Origin: JBAZDV01 sp041669745
GTDB lineage: Archaea; Thermoplasmatota; Thermoplasmata; Methanomassiliicoccales; Methanomethylophilaceae
DNA length: 24,212 nt
Direction of reading: 5' to 3'
Assembly (NCBI GenBank): GCA_041669745.1
Contig: JBAYAO010000011.1
Coordinates: 1-24,212 of the forward strand
In this document: piece after piece, positions 7,673-15,622 of the stretch
How the letters are laid out: each line of letters opens with the position of its first letter
Numbering within the stretch: the stretch's first letter is position 1
Translations under genes and position numbers: made by a program
The notes under the pieces: model-generated
What the model was told of the DNA's origin: nothing
Database searches by the model: none
What the model saw: only the letters and a program-made list of their open reading frames with translations

Positions 7673-8431
7673 ATGACAGAGGAAGACAAGGTCGGAAATC
7701 AATTCGAGGGCAAGGAAGGTTACGTCAAGGATGTGTTCGAGGATATCGCACCTTACTACGATAAGATGAATGGCATCATGTCCATGGGCATGGTGAAGGG
7801 TTGGCATAAGTTCATGTTCAAAAAGGCCGGCAACATCAGCGGTTTCAGGATCCTGGATGTGGGATGCGGAACAGGGGAGATATCATTCATGGCCTCCCGT
7901 GCGGCAGGTGTCGACGGGAAGGTCACAGGTATCGACATAACGCCGGGGATGCTCGAGATGGCAAAGGTCAAGATGAAGGACATGGATCTTCCGAACGATA
8001 TCGATTTTCAGGTGGGCGATGCATTGATGCTGCCGTATGACGACGATTCGTTCGATCTCGTGACATCCGGATACATGTTAAGGAACGTGACCGACATACA
8101 GAGGGCCGTGAACGAGATGTTCAGGGTACTGAAACCAGGTCATAGGGCGATAGTGGCAGAGCTCGCAAAGCCGAAGAACAGATTCCTCCTGTGGGGGTAC
8201 AACATCTACGTGTTCAAGGTGGTCCCTTGGTGGGGCAGAAGATACGACAAGGGGAAGGTGATAGACGGGAAACAGCCCGCCTATGATTGGCTGACATCAT
8301 CATTGGAAGGATTCCCGCATGGCGAGGACATGGTGGAGAAATTCAGGAACGCTGGATTCTCGGATACGAGATATTACAGCAGGTCATTCGGTGCCGTGAA
8401 TATCTACATCGGGACGAAACCCTCGGAATAA
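7673..8431 (+). CDS. ubiE: UbiE/MenG-like C-methyltransferase
   Basis: A 252-residue SAM-dependent methyltransferase of the UbiE/COQ5 family, which methylates the ring of a prenylated quinone. It has the family N-terminus V-F-E-D-I-A-P-Y-Y-D-K-M-N (residues 21-33), motif I LDVGCGTGE (61-69), the acidic residue after strand 2 (GIDIT, D88) and motif VTSGYMLRNVTD (130-141). The W-L-T-S-S-L-E-G-F-P segment near the C-terminus matches the second UbiE signature. GAGGT 6 nt before the ATG serves as ribosome binding site, and the gene lies 9 nt after menA, so the two form an operon. A run of six T at 8478-8483 may end the transcript. Confidence 0.88.
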   Translation: MTEEDKVGNQFEGKEGYVKDVFEDIAPYYDKMNGIMSMGMVKGWHKFMFKKAGNISGFRILDVGCGTGEISFMASRAAGVDGKVTGIDITPGMLEMAKVKMKDMDLPNDIDFQVGDALMLPYDDDSFDLVTSGYMLRNVTDIQRAVNEMFRVLKPGHRAIVAELAKPKNRFLLWGYNIYVFKVVPWWGRRYDKGKVIDGKQPAYDWLTSSLEGFPHGEDMVEKFRNAGFSDTRYYSRSFGAVNIYIGTKPSE

Positions 8432-8477
8432 CCGATTTCCCAGATCGTGGCATCACCGTATCCTCTGACTGTCGTTG

Positions 8478-8483
8478 TTTTTT
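8478..8483 (+). terminator. T-run after ubiE
   Basis: Six consecutive T residues about 47 nt after the ubiE stop. Archaeal termination often needs only a U-rich tract. Otherwise the stretch 8432-8669 between ubiE and the convergent ridA shows nothing I can assign. Confidence 0.35.
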
Positions 8484-8669
8484 CGGTTTAGATGCATCCG
8501 CTGTCGTCTTCGTTCACAGAGTAGGCGATTGAAACAACCGCATGACCTTCGCGAATACGATGACGGGGCACGGAGATAACGTCAGAGACATCCGGAAGTT
8601 CGGAGGTACTTACAGGAAAAGACGTAACTAGGGGAAGTCTCGTGGACGTCAGGTTCCGTTGCATGTACG

Positions 8670-9044
8670 TCAGAGGTGCATGATCGCATCAATCTCCACG
8701 AGAGCGCCCTTAGGCAGTCTTGAGGCTTCGATGCATGATCTGGCAGGGTAAGGTTCGTTGAAATACGAACTGTAAATCGCATTCATGATGACAAAATCGT
8801 CTATGTTTACGAGATAGACTGTCGTCCTGACGATATCCGACATACCACCACCCGCCGCTTCGGCTATACCTTCAATGTTCTCGAGCGTGCGGACGGTCTG
8901 TTCCTCTATACTGCCCTTTACGATTTTTCCAGTTGTCGGATCTACAGGGAGCTGTCCCGATATGAAGACGATTTTTCCTCTTTTTATCGCCTGAGAGTAC
9001 GGACCGACCGCACCCGGGGACGAATCTGTCCTTATGGCTTTCAT
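8670..9044 (-). CDS. ridA: RidA family enamine/imine deaminase
   Basis: A 124-residue protein matching RidA along its whole length: GPYSQAI (residues 14-20), VFISGQLPVDPTTG (26-39), EEQTVRTLENI, and PARSCIEASRLPKGALVEI with the key Arg102 and Glu117. RidA hydrolyses reactive enamines and imines such as 2-aminoacrylate, made by PLP-dependent threonine/serine dehydratases, and so protects PLP enzymes. The trimeric active site is formed between subunits. It is a single-gene unit here, convergent with ubiE. The ATG is preceded by the weak GGTAATC. Confidence 0.95.
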   Translation of the reverse strand: MKAIRTDSSPGAVGPYSQAIKRGKIVFISGQLPVDPTTGKIVKGSIEEQTVRTLENIEGIAEAAGGGMSDIVRTTVYLVNIDDFVIMNAIYSSYFNEPYPARSCIEASRLPKGALVEIDAIMHL

Positions 9045-9359
9045 GATTACCGACCCTGTCGAAGATTGAAATCCTTCCTAATCTATTGTTCGTAGTCACT
9101 ACTTCATTGGTTCGATCCCTGACGTGTCAATGGAGTTCGTCGGTGTATGTACCGATCAATCCGAGAACGGCGGATCGGCATGATTTCTCCGGAGGGGCAT
9201 ATATCGCACATCGAGGTAATGATCGGTGACAAGAATATTGTCAAGATGTAATATTCACATATGGTTTATCGAAACAACGGAAAAAAGATGAAAGGCGGTC
9301 ATCGAATCAAAGTGTTATATCCGATCATCGATATTGTCTGCCTGACGGAGAGACTGAAG
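9045..9359. other. Intergenic stretch with operator-like inverted repeat before the YqaJ gene
   Basis: This 315-bp gap between the divergent ridA and YqaJ genes holds no convincing gene. It contains TGACAA-GAATA-TTGTCA at 9227-9243, a perfect 6-bp inverted repeat with a 5-nt spacer. The reading frame of the YqaJ gene stays open back to 9261, but the added residues lack a ribosome binding site and do not resemble the family. A TATA-like GTTATAT at 9313-9319 fits a start of transcription near 9340. Confidence 0.4.
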
Positions 9360-10460
9360 ATGACGATCAAAGCTGACAGATCCAAGATAACAGATGTAGA
9401 CAAAGATAAGAAAGTCATCCTTTTCAATTCTCCGAATCACGGCAAGATCACCGGATCCAGATTTTCGGCGGTCTTGGGATTGGACGGCTACGTTACAGAA
9501 TTCGAAGCTGCATGCAACATTGCACGCATATACTCCGAATATGAAAGTACAAAATACACTGAGGCAGGGGAGATCCTGGAGCCGGTGATACGTTCCTATG
9601 TTCGCAACAATGCCTTCGAGCTGCTTGGCGAGGATTTCGATCTGTCCTCGATTGACAAAATAGGTGTTGAAGAACCCGTATCAAAATTCGACTGCGGCTT
9701 TGACCATTTCCCGAGCAACAGGGTATTCGGAGGAATGGTGGACGGGTATATACGTAAGAACGGAAAAAGAATCGCAGTCCTTGAGATCAAGACCGCCAAC
9801 GACATTTCCAGATGGGTCGATGACGATACAGGTATGATAACAAAGGTTCCTGATAATTATATGCTTCAGGCTTCGCTGTACGCGGTCCTGAGCGGGTTGG
9901 ACAGAATAGTGTTCGTTGTCGGATTTTTGAATACGAACGACTATGATGATCCAAGGGGATGGAAACCCTCGAAGGAGAACTGTCATGCGATCGTCGTCCG
10001 TCCGATGGATCTTTCGGCATCGATGGCAAAAGCATCCGAATGGTTCGAAAGTCATATCATAGGTGGAGTTACGCCGGAATGGACAGATAAAGATACGGAT
10101 ATCATAGACTATCTTACAACGAAACAGTTGGATTTCGTTCCTGCAGACCTTACCAAAACGATAAACGAATATCTTGCTGTCTCCAAAGAATTGAAACCCC
10201 TCAAAGAACTGGAAGAGCGGTCGGAGACATTGCTGAGTCGTCAAAACGAGCTCAGGGACGAGATCAAGATGTCGTTGCAGGATCAGATATCGGATGACGA
10301 ATCAAAACTGGAGTACCATCAGGGAGGTGTGACGTTCAAGCTGTCATTGGGTCAGACGGCAAGGATCGACAGGGACAGCATGGAGAAGGACGGGGTCCTC
10401 GACAGATATACGATAAAGAATCCGACAGTCACACTCAGGATATCATTCGATGAAAAGTGA
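9360..10460 (+). CDS. YqaJ-family phage-type nuclease (lambda exonuclease-like)
   Basis: A 366-residue PD-(D/E)xK nuclease of the YqaJ viral-recombinase family, which digests or nicks DNA ends to feed single-strand annealing. Visible are the N-terminal I-T-G-S-R-F-S-A-V-L-G-L motif (residues 30-41), G70-x3-E74, the catalytic D128 in GGMVDGYI, E142-I-K144 (AVLEIKTAN) and the Gln motif MLQASLYAV (168-176). A coiled-coil stretch (about 285-325) and the family's usual C-terminal strand region complete the protein, so it looks intact. The ATG at 9360 is chosen because GGAG at 9347-9350 lies 9 nt upstream; an ATG at 9261 would add 33 residues. There is no RecT/Bet-like annealing protein, integrase or other phage gene nearby, so it is probably a single captured gene. 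Confidence 0.85.
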   Translation: MTIKADRSKITDVDKDKKVILFNSPNHGKITGSRFSAVLGLDGYVTEFEAACNIARIYSEYESTKYTEAGEILEPVIRSYVRNNAFELLGEDFDLSSIDKIGVEEPVSKFDCGFDHFPSNRVFGGMVDGYIRKNGKRIAVLEIKTANDISRWVDDDTGMITKVPDNYMLQASLYAVLSGLDRIVFVVGFLNTNDYDDPRGWKPSKENCHAIVVRPMDLSASMAKASEWFESHIIGGVTPEWTDKDTDIIDYLTTKQLDFVPADLTKTINEYLAVSKELKPLKELEERSETLLSRQNELRDEIKMSLQDQISDDESKLEYHQGGVTFKLSLGQTARIDRDSMEKDGVLDRYTIKNPTVTLRISFDEK

Positions 10461-10958
10461 CGGGACAGGGACATTGCCGGCTAATCATGATGTTCGTTTC
10501 ACTGGTGGCGATTCCATCGATAATGGGTTCGGGAACCTGTCCATTAAGGTTGCACAATGATACATGTTTTCGGTCGGCGATCGTCATCGTATCGTTACTC
10601 AGGGCATTTCAGATGATGATCGTCAGATTTTTCATCTGTCGGTTCGGAATAGAACCCTACTTTCGCATCGACTGTGACGATCACACCGTGATTGTCGAGT
10701 CCTTTTTTGGGGGATGGCAATACGGGTATTGATATCGGTGTCTGTCCGATGTGTCGTTACCGTGTGATCTGCAAGTGGTCGTTTGACGATATGAAAAGGG
10801 CTGCATAGCCTGTATTTTGGATATTTTCGAACGGGAAACCTTTGCTTCTTCAAACATCTTTAAATATGTGTGTAGCTACCCATGTTTGAATTTGAGGTAG
10901 TCCGTCGTTCCTATGTAGTCGTTGCGGACCGTTTTATCTTCTCATTAAGTGAAATAAC
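10461..10958. other. 498-bp intergenic region upstream of the DEAD-box helicase
   Basis: I find no supportable gene here. A 91-codon open frame at 10457-10732 lacks a ribosome binding site and resembles nothing. A T6 run at 10703-10708 could stop transcription from the YqaJ gene. A short hairpin GGTTC-GG-GAACC lies at 10526-10537. The last ~100 bp hold the helicase promoter. Confidence 0.4.
10849..10890 (+). promoter_or_regulatory. Helicase promoter flanked by a 9-bp inverted repeat
   Basis: TTTAAATA at 10859-10866 is a good archaeal TATA box, predicting transcription from about 10890 and a leader of ~70 nt. It is framed by TTCAAACAT (10849-10857) and its exact complement ATGTTTGAA (10882-10890), 33 bp centre to centre. 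A palindrome GTAGCTAC lies between at 10872-10879. Confidence 0.55.
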
Positions 10959-12518
10959 ATGACAACAAGTTTCGTTGATATAGGGGTATCCGACAGGATC
11001 ATAAGGGCAATGAGCGAAATGGGCTGGAAAGAGCCCACTCCAATCCAAGTGGATGCGATTCCGATTGGACTGAAGGGCGGTGATATGTTCGCTCAGGCGC
11101 AGACAGGTACCGGAAAGACAGGAGCGTACGGATGCATAATCCTTGGCAGGGTAGGGGCGGGTTCGAAGATTCCATCGACAATGGTGTTGGTTCCCACAAG
11201 GGAATTGGCGAATCAGGTGTCGGAGGAACTTTCTAAACTATCGAAATACACCAAGCACCGGTGTCTTGCCATATACGGCGGAGCCAGTATCGATTCCCAG
11301 GTACGCAAGCTCAGAAGGGGCGTAGACATCGTCGTCGGTACTCCGGGAAGGGTCAAGGATCTAATCCTGAGACATGAGTTGGATCTGTCAGTGATTTCCA
11401 TGGTCGTACTTGACGAAGCCGACAGAATGCTCGACATGGGATTTTCAAAGGACCTTGATTTCATTCTTTCAAATGCTCCTAAGAAGAGACAGACGCTTCT
11501 GCTATCAGCGACAATGTCTGATGACATCAGGGATCTGGCACTCAACGGGATGCGTGATGCGACAGAGATAATAGTCTCAAAAGACGAGTTGATTCTCGAT
11601 CTTACAACACAGTACTTCATTCCTGTCTCAAGGAATAAAAAACGTACCGTCTTATGTGATATCCTGAGCAGTGACAGGCCGAAGGCAATCGTATTCTGTC
11701 AGACCAAACATATGGTCGATGCCTTGACATCTAAACTAAAAGATGCCGAATATCGCGTTGCTGCAATACACGGCGGTCTGGCACAGAACAAGAGGGAAAA
11801 AGTCGTAAGATCCTTCAAGAACGACGAACTTGATGTTCTTGTCGCTACCGATGTTGCAGCGAGAGGGTTGGATATCGACAATATAGATTATGTGATCAAT
11901 TACGACATGCCTTCGGAATCTGAAACATATGTCCATCGTATCGGAAGGACAGGAAGGGCAGGAAAGGAAGGTGTGGCCATAACATTCGTTACACCTGACG
12001 AGAGATATCGTGTCCCTATCCTCGAATACGACACAGGGGTCAAGATCATGGAGATGGAAGCACCCTTGGGGCGTATTGAGAGAGATTCCAAAACGGCCGA
12101 GAAGATAACTGAGGCCAAGGGGCAGAGGAACGAACATTCGGATAACAGGAAGTCAGAATGCCCTCGCACTGATATGGGAAAGGACAAGACACCGACCAGA
12201 AAATCAAAAGGGATCGCGAAAAGCACCACCGATAAGACAGATTCTGCAACAAAGGAAATGAAATCTGCAACGGGCTCCGACGATAAGGTGTCGATAGAGA
12301 TCAATCTCGGACGTCTCGACGGGGCAAGCAAGGCAACGATCTTCGATTTCATAAAACACAGCACAAAATTACCCGACGGGGCCATCGGAAGAATAGGCCT
12401 CGGAGAGGCCAAATCACAAGTGGAGATACACAGGAACAACGTGGATATCGCACTTGACAACATCGCATGCAGAGATTTCAGAGGCAAACCAGTCAAAGGG
12501 CATAAAATATGCAAATGA
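10959..12518 (+). CDS. DEAD-box RNA helicase with DbpA-type RNA-binding domain
   Basis: A 519-residue ATP-dependent RNA helicase of the CsdA/DbpA group, acting in ribosome assembly or RNA unwinding at low temperature. All core motifs are present: Q motif GWKEPTPIQ (22-30), AQTGTGKT (47-54), PTRELANQ (79-86), TPGR (128-131), DEAD (152-155), SAT (183-185), ATDVAARGLDID and HRIGRTGRAG. Residues ~375-440 form a charged, Lys/Ser/Thr-rich, probably disordered linker. Residues 444-519 match the DbpA C-terminal RRM-like domain: IEINLGRLDGASKATI, then IGRIGL, QVEIH and the final FRGKPVKGHKI. In DbpA this domain binds 23S rRNA hairpin 92. The gene stands alone, with a long promoter region and a ~70-nt leader, which fits cold or growth regulation. 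Confidence 0.93.
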   Translation: MTTSFVDIGVSDRIIRAMSEMGWKEPTPIQVDAIPIGLKGGDMFAQAQTGTGKTGAYGCIILGRVGAGSKIPSTMVLVPTRELANQVSEELSKLSKYTKHRCLAIYGGASIDSQVRKLRRGVDIVVGTPGRVKDLILRHELDLSVISMVVLDEADRMLDMGFSKDLDFILSNAPKKRQTLLLSATMSDDIRDLALNGMRDATEIIVSKDELILDLTTQYFIPVSRNKKRTVLCDILSSDRPKAIVFCQTKHMVDALTSKLKDAEYRVAAIHGGLAQNKREKVVRSFKNDELDVLVATDVAARGLDIDNIDYVINYDMPSESETYVHRIGRTGRAGKEGVAITFVTPDERYRVPILEYDTGVKIMEMEAPLGRIERDSKTAEKITEAKGQRNEHSDNRKSECPRTDMGKDKTPTRKSKGIAKSTTDKTDSATKEMKSATGSDDKVSIEINLGRLDGASKATIFDFIKHSTKLPDGAIGRIGLGEAKSQVEIHRNNVDIALDNIACRDFRGKPVKGHKICK

Positions 12519-12643
12519 TCATCAGCTGATACTGCGTATGTTCTTCACATGCGAGATCCTTTGATCCCCATTCATTTTACTGACCATATCAGCGCAACCG
12601 TCGAAGGTACAAAATCCATATGATCATGAATTTTTCACAGCCG

Positions 12644-12650
12644 TTTTTTT
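12644..12650 (+). terminator. T-run downstream of the helicase gene
   Basis: Seven T residues about 125 nt after the helicase stop, followed by more A/T. A perfect 10-bp palindrome ATCAGCTGAT lies just after the stop at 12521-12530. The rest of 12519-12700 shows nothing else. Confidence 0.4.
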
Positions 12651-12704
12651 ATTTGCCTCATGCTTTCCGATTATCACGTATAATATGAAGTTTCAAAGAA
12701 ATTC

Positions 12705-12712
12705 TTTTATAC
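12705..12712 (+). promoter_or_regulatory. Strong TATA box of the small lysine-rich peptide gene
   Basis: TTTTATAC with A/T-rich flanks, predicting transcription from about 12735. This leaves ~22 nt before the ATG, with the ribosome binding site GAGGGGGTGA (12741-12750) filling most of the leader. Confidence 0.55.
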
Positions 12713-12756
12713 GTGAATATGCAGATATCCATTGCGGTAAGAGGGGGTGAATGAGA

Positions 12757-12843
12757 ATGGCTGACAAAAAAGTGGATTCGAAAAAACCCGCGATGGATGC
12801 GAAGAAAGCACCAAGCGCTGCGTCCAAACCTAAGAAAAAATAA
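12757..12843 (+). CDS. 28-residue lysine-rich peptide
   Basis: A very small open frame that starts MADKKVDSKK and ends ASKPKKK before TAA. Ten of 28 residues are Lys, with Ala, Pro and Ser making up most of the rest and only three Asp: the composition of a disordered nucleic-acid-binding tail such as a histone H1 C-terminus. Support for its being real is regulatory: a strong TATA-like box, a short leader and GAGGGGGTGA, one of the best ribosome binding sites in the window, 6 nt before the ATG. An alternative ATG at 12751 would add Met-Arg but touches the ribosome binding site. I do not recognise a family and propose no function beyond probable binding to nucleic acid or ribosome. Confidence 0.6.
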   Translation: MADKKVDSKKPAMDAKKAPSAASKPKKK

Positions 12844-13042
12844 CTTAGACTTGGACAGAGCTGGGTGAAATCTCAGAGGGAGATCAAAGAGTGATGCGAT
12901 CGGGAGCGGTCCGATCCATTCGTGACGCACGGAAATCCGCGGTCGCCTTCTGCTGAAGATTCCGAAACACCTTGTATTTCTTTTGAAAGAGGAAGACCAG
13001 TTCGGGCGGTATGCTCCGATGGGTGTTGCGCGTGTTTCCGTA

Positions 13043-13372
13043 TCAGAAATCGTCTGACACGGGGGTAACGCACGGCAGGGCGTAGAACCTGTCGTTGATC
13101 ATCTTTCTGCACACGGTCTCCAGCTCTTTTTTCGGGGTACCGATCATACCGTAGTATACCCCAAGCCCGTCATCGCGATGTTTAGTCCAGCAATCTCTTT
13201 TCTCGTTGGACTGAAATGAATATAGGATGTCATCCGCACAGTATATGCCCAGTATCCTCATCCCGCCGGCCGATTCTGTCGAGATGAAATATACTCCGGA
13301 GGATGTCGGTAATCCCTTCCCGTCCATCTCCAACGGTCCTTCGAACGATATCCTATCCAGAATGATGGACAT
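13043..13372 (-). CDS. Small protein of unknown function coupled to the hydantoinase-like gene
   Basis: A 109-residue soluble protein that I do not recognise firmly. It starts 1 nt after the stop of the upstream hydantoinase-family gene, with GGAGGT (spanning the last codons of that gene) 6 nt before the ATG, so the two are translationally coupled. The segment LPTSSGVYFI (21-30), then ILYSFQSNEKRDCWTKHR, recalls the layout of GIY-YIG domains (G-V-Y, then Y-x-G-x-S, R and H), but the second motif is degenerate (YSFQS) and catalysis cannot be assumed. There is no membrane segment. Between its end and the lysine-rich peptide gene (12844-13042) I see nothing. Confidence 0.7.
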   Translation of the reverse strand: MSIILDRISFEGPLEMDGKGLPTSSGVYFISTESAGGMRILGIYCADDILYSFQSNEKRDCWTKHRDDGLGVYYGMIGTPKKELETVCRKMINDRFYALPCVTPVSDDF

Positions 13373-13373
13373 G

Positions 13374-15584
13374 TCAGACCTCCGGAGGATCGCCTACGGC
13401 TCTGGAATTGACCTCTATGTAGTTTATCGTTCTTGCCATACTCTCTTCATCATCCCAGTTTCCAACCCCTCCTTCCGTCGCCATGAACGTCTTTATCTTC
13501 GAAGAGGTGACGATATTTCTGCCGCCGGATTTTTTCACTTCCGCCTCCAGGTACCTTTCCAGACTGCTTCTTGCAGAGGATATAGCACTCTCTATGTGTG
13601 CGTAATATGAGGGTCCGATGTACGGTATGTCAACCTTGTATCGGAAGTCATGGGTCGGCGTGATTATGGCTGAAAGTGATTCAACAATTCTGCTGCTTAT
13701 TGCACCGATGGCATTTCCGACTTCGAAATTGTCGGGGAATATGACATCGGTGCCAAGTCTATCACCTATGTCCGCCATCATGTATCTGGCAGGTGCGCCT
13801 ATACCGACTATGGGCACTCTGACGTCGGATCTCATGGCAAAGGTCCTGTTTTTGTCTATGGAGGACATCCTCCTTACGAACATCGCCGTTTCCTTACTGC
13901 ACCAATTGGGCATGCTGTCGTTCAGGAGTTTCGATATTACCGTTTCCGTCACCTTGATCCGGATCTCCTCCATAACAGAGCTAGCAGCCTGATTTTCGGT
14001 CATACCGAACTTTTCGGCGATCGCGTGCACGCCCGCACGTGCTCCGTCCTTATTGCCGTTGTCGAACATCCCGAGAAATACCATGATATCGGTCGGTGTA
14101 AGTGACGACAGCGAGATCATACCTTTGTCTTTGAGTGATTTCAGTTCATCATCTATCACCCAGAGCCCGTCCGTGGCATTCATGATATCCATGGTGCTCA
14201 TCGGGCCTTTATCGCGCATGGCATTCATGACACGTGTTTCACGATCGTTCAACGACGTATCATCGTGCACATCATTGACGGAGTAATAATCATAGACGTC
14301 CGTGAGCATGATCCTCTCTATGATTTCAGGGTATCTCTGTGAGAAGGTGGAGAGCGGCGTCACCCTCTCGGGGCCGAATCTGAAATTGGAGTTCTCGACC
14401 GATATCCTAGAATCCCCTCCCAACGCGACCGTGTACATATCCACGGCCTTCACCCGCGTTTTCCAGTTACCTACTTCCGCGCCTTCAAATTGTATCTGCG
14501 GGAAACCCTCCTCTATGACGGCAACATCCGTGGATGTTCCGCCGATATCCACGACCACGCAATTGTTCTCTCCGGACAGTATCCTTCCGCCCATCGAGCT
14601 CGCTGCCGGTCCCGAAAGGATCGTTTCGACAGGATATATCTTCGCTTCATCGAGTGTCATGACGGAACCGTCGCCCTTGTAGACCATTATAGGTGCGTTG
14701 ATACCTTTTTTGTGGAACGTGTTTTCCACATCGCTGAAGAACCTGGTCACCACAGGTATCAATTTTCCGTTCAATACTGCGGTTTGGGCACGGAGTCCTA
14801 CACCGAGCGCAGCTGAAAGTTCATGTCCGGACACGGTCGGAAGGCCGGTCAGTTTTATCGCAAGGTCCTTCACTTTCCTTTCCTGTGTGGCATTCAAATT
14901 GGCGAACAGACCGGAGATAGCGATCGCATCCACATCCTTGGATACCTCCTCTATGGCGGCGGTCACCTCTTCCAGACTCAGAGAATTGACCGCGCGCCCT
15001 TTGGCGTCGTATCCTCCTTTCACAAATATCTGTTTTTTTTCTCCGAAGGTCACAGGGTCCATGGGGTCCCAACCTATGAAGATGAGACCGACGTCTCCGC
15101 CCTTCCCCTCCAGTACGGAATTTGTCGCCAATGTGGTGGATATGCCTATTAGCGATATCTCTGACGGGTCCACGTCGACAGACGAGAGCACGGCATCGAC
15201 AGAATTGTACAGACCTACGGAAAGGTCGTAATGCGTGGTCAGGGATTTCTTTTTGGAGATGACGGAATAGTCATCCAGATCAACGATCACCGCATCGGTG
15301 TATGTGCCGCCGGTATCTATTCCGAGACCGTATCGGACGGGAGACACGGTATCTTTCTCTTCAGAATTTCCGTGGGGCTCCACGATACCTATGCCCTGAA
15401 CGAGTTTACCTATGTATGCAGACACCTTTTCCCTTTTTTTCTTTTCAGGGTTATATCTTGTCGTTTGGTAATACACGTAATAGGAATTGACAACCTTCTT
15501 GACATCGAAGCATTTCTTTCCTTTGGCCCTCTCAGATGCTATCCAATCAATTACCCATTGGTCGTATTCCGATTGTTTCGTCAT
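13374..15584 (-). CDS. Hydantoinase/oxoprolinase-family protein (HyuA-like) with transposase-like N-terminal extension
   Basis: A 736-residue protein. From about residue 85 on it is a HyuA-type ATP-dependent hydantoinase/oxoprolinase: N-terminal domain start YGLGIDTGGTYTDAV (phosphate loop at 90-97), TTLATNSVLEGKGG, and the second ASKHA phosphate motif VVVDIGGTSTDVAV (D346). The family phrases LTPTDIMVFLG and PIVGIGAPARYM are also there. HyuA cleaves five-membered cyclic amides with ATP, normally with a HyuB partner; no HyuB is in the window. Residues ~1-75 are not part of that family: KGKKCFDVKKV, YYVYYQTTRYNPEKKKREKVSAYIGKL and GIGIVEP resemble the leading domain of archaeal DDE (IS4/IS1634-like) transposases. 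The gene has its own promoter with a dyad at the predicted start site. Confidence 0.88.
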   Translation of the reverse strand: MTKQSEYDQWVIDWIASERAKGKKCFDVKKVVNSYYVYYQTTRYNPEKKKREKVSAYIGKLVQGIGIVEPHGNSEEKDTVSPVRYGLGIDTGGTYTDAVIVDLDDYSVISKKKSLTTHYDLSVGLYNSVDAVLSSVDVDPSEISLIGISTTLATNSVLEGKGGDVGLIFIGWDPMDPVTFGEKKQIFVKGGYDAKGRAVNSLSLEEVTAAIEEVSKDVDAIAISGLFANLNATQERKVKDLAIKLTGLPTVSGHELSAALGVGLRAQTAVLNGKLIPVVTRFFSDVENTFHKKGINAPIMVYKGDGSVMTLDEAKIYPVETILSGPAASSMGGRILSGENNCVVVDIGGTSTDVAVIEEGFPQIQFEGAEVGNWKTRVKAVDMYTVALGGDSRISVENSNFRFGPERVTPLSTFSQRYPEIIERIMLTDVYDYYSVNDVHDDTSLNDRETRVMNAMRDKGPMSTMDIMNATDGLWVIDDELKSLKDKGMISLSSLTPTDIMVFLGMFDNGNKDGARAGVHAIAEKFGMTENQAASSVMEEIRIKVTETVISKLLNDSMPNWCSKETAMFVRRMSSIDKNRTFAMRSDVRVPIVGIGAPARYMMADIGDRLGTDVIFPDNFEVGNAIGAISSRIVESLSAIITPTHDFRYKVDIPYIGPSYYAHIESAISSARSSLERYLEAEVKKSGGRNIVTSSKIKTFMATEGGVGNWDDEESMARTINYIEVNSRAVGDPPEV

Positions 15585-15622
15585 GTGCTGTTCAAACCAG
15601 TGGTCGCATATTTAATCGTACC

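Noticed and set aside
9261..9359. 33-residue N-terminal extension of the YqaJ protein.
   Set aside because: No ribosome binding site before 9261; GGAG stands at good spacing before the ATG at 9360, and the added residues do not look like the family.
10523..10540. GGGTTCGGGAACC resembling a tRNA T-arm.
   Set aside because: No acceptor stem, D-arm or anticodon arm can be placed around it; it is a short hairpin only.
10457..10732. 91-codon open frame after the YqaJ gene.
   Set aside because: No ribosome binding site, no family resemblance, and odd composition; it is probably chance.
14180..14330. Apparent winged-helix-like insert (ETRVMNAMRDKGPMSTMDIM) inside the hydantoinase-like protein.
   Set aside because: The equivalent region, ending in the TPTD-x-hydrophobic-G motif, is normal in HyuA-family proteins.
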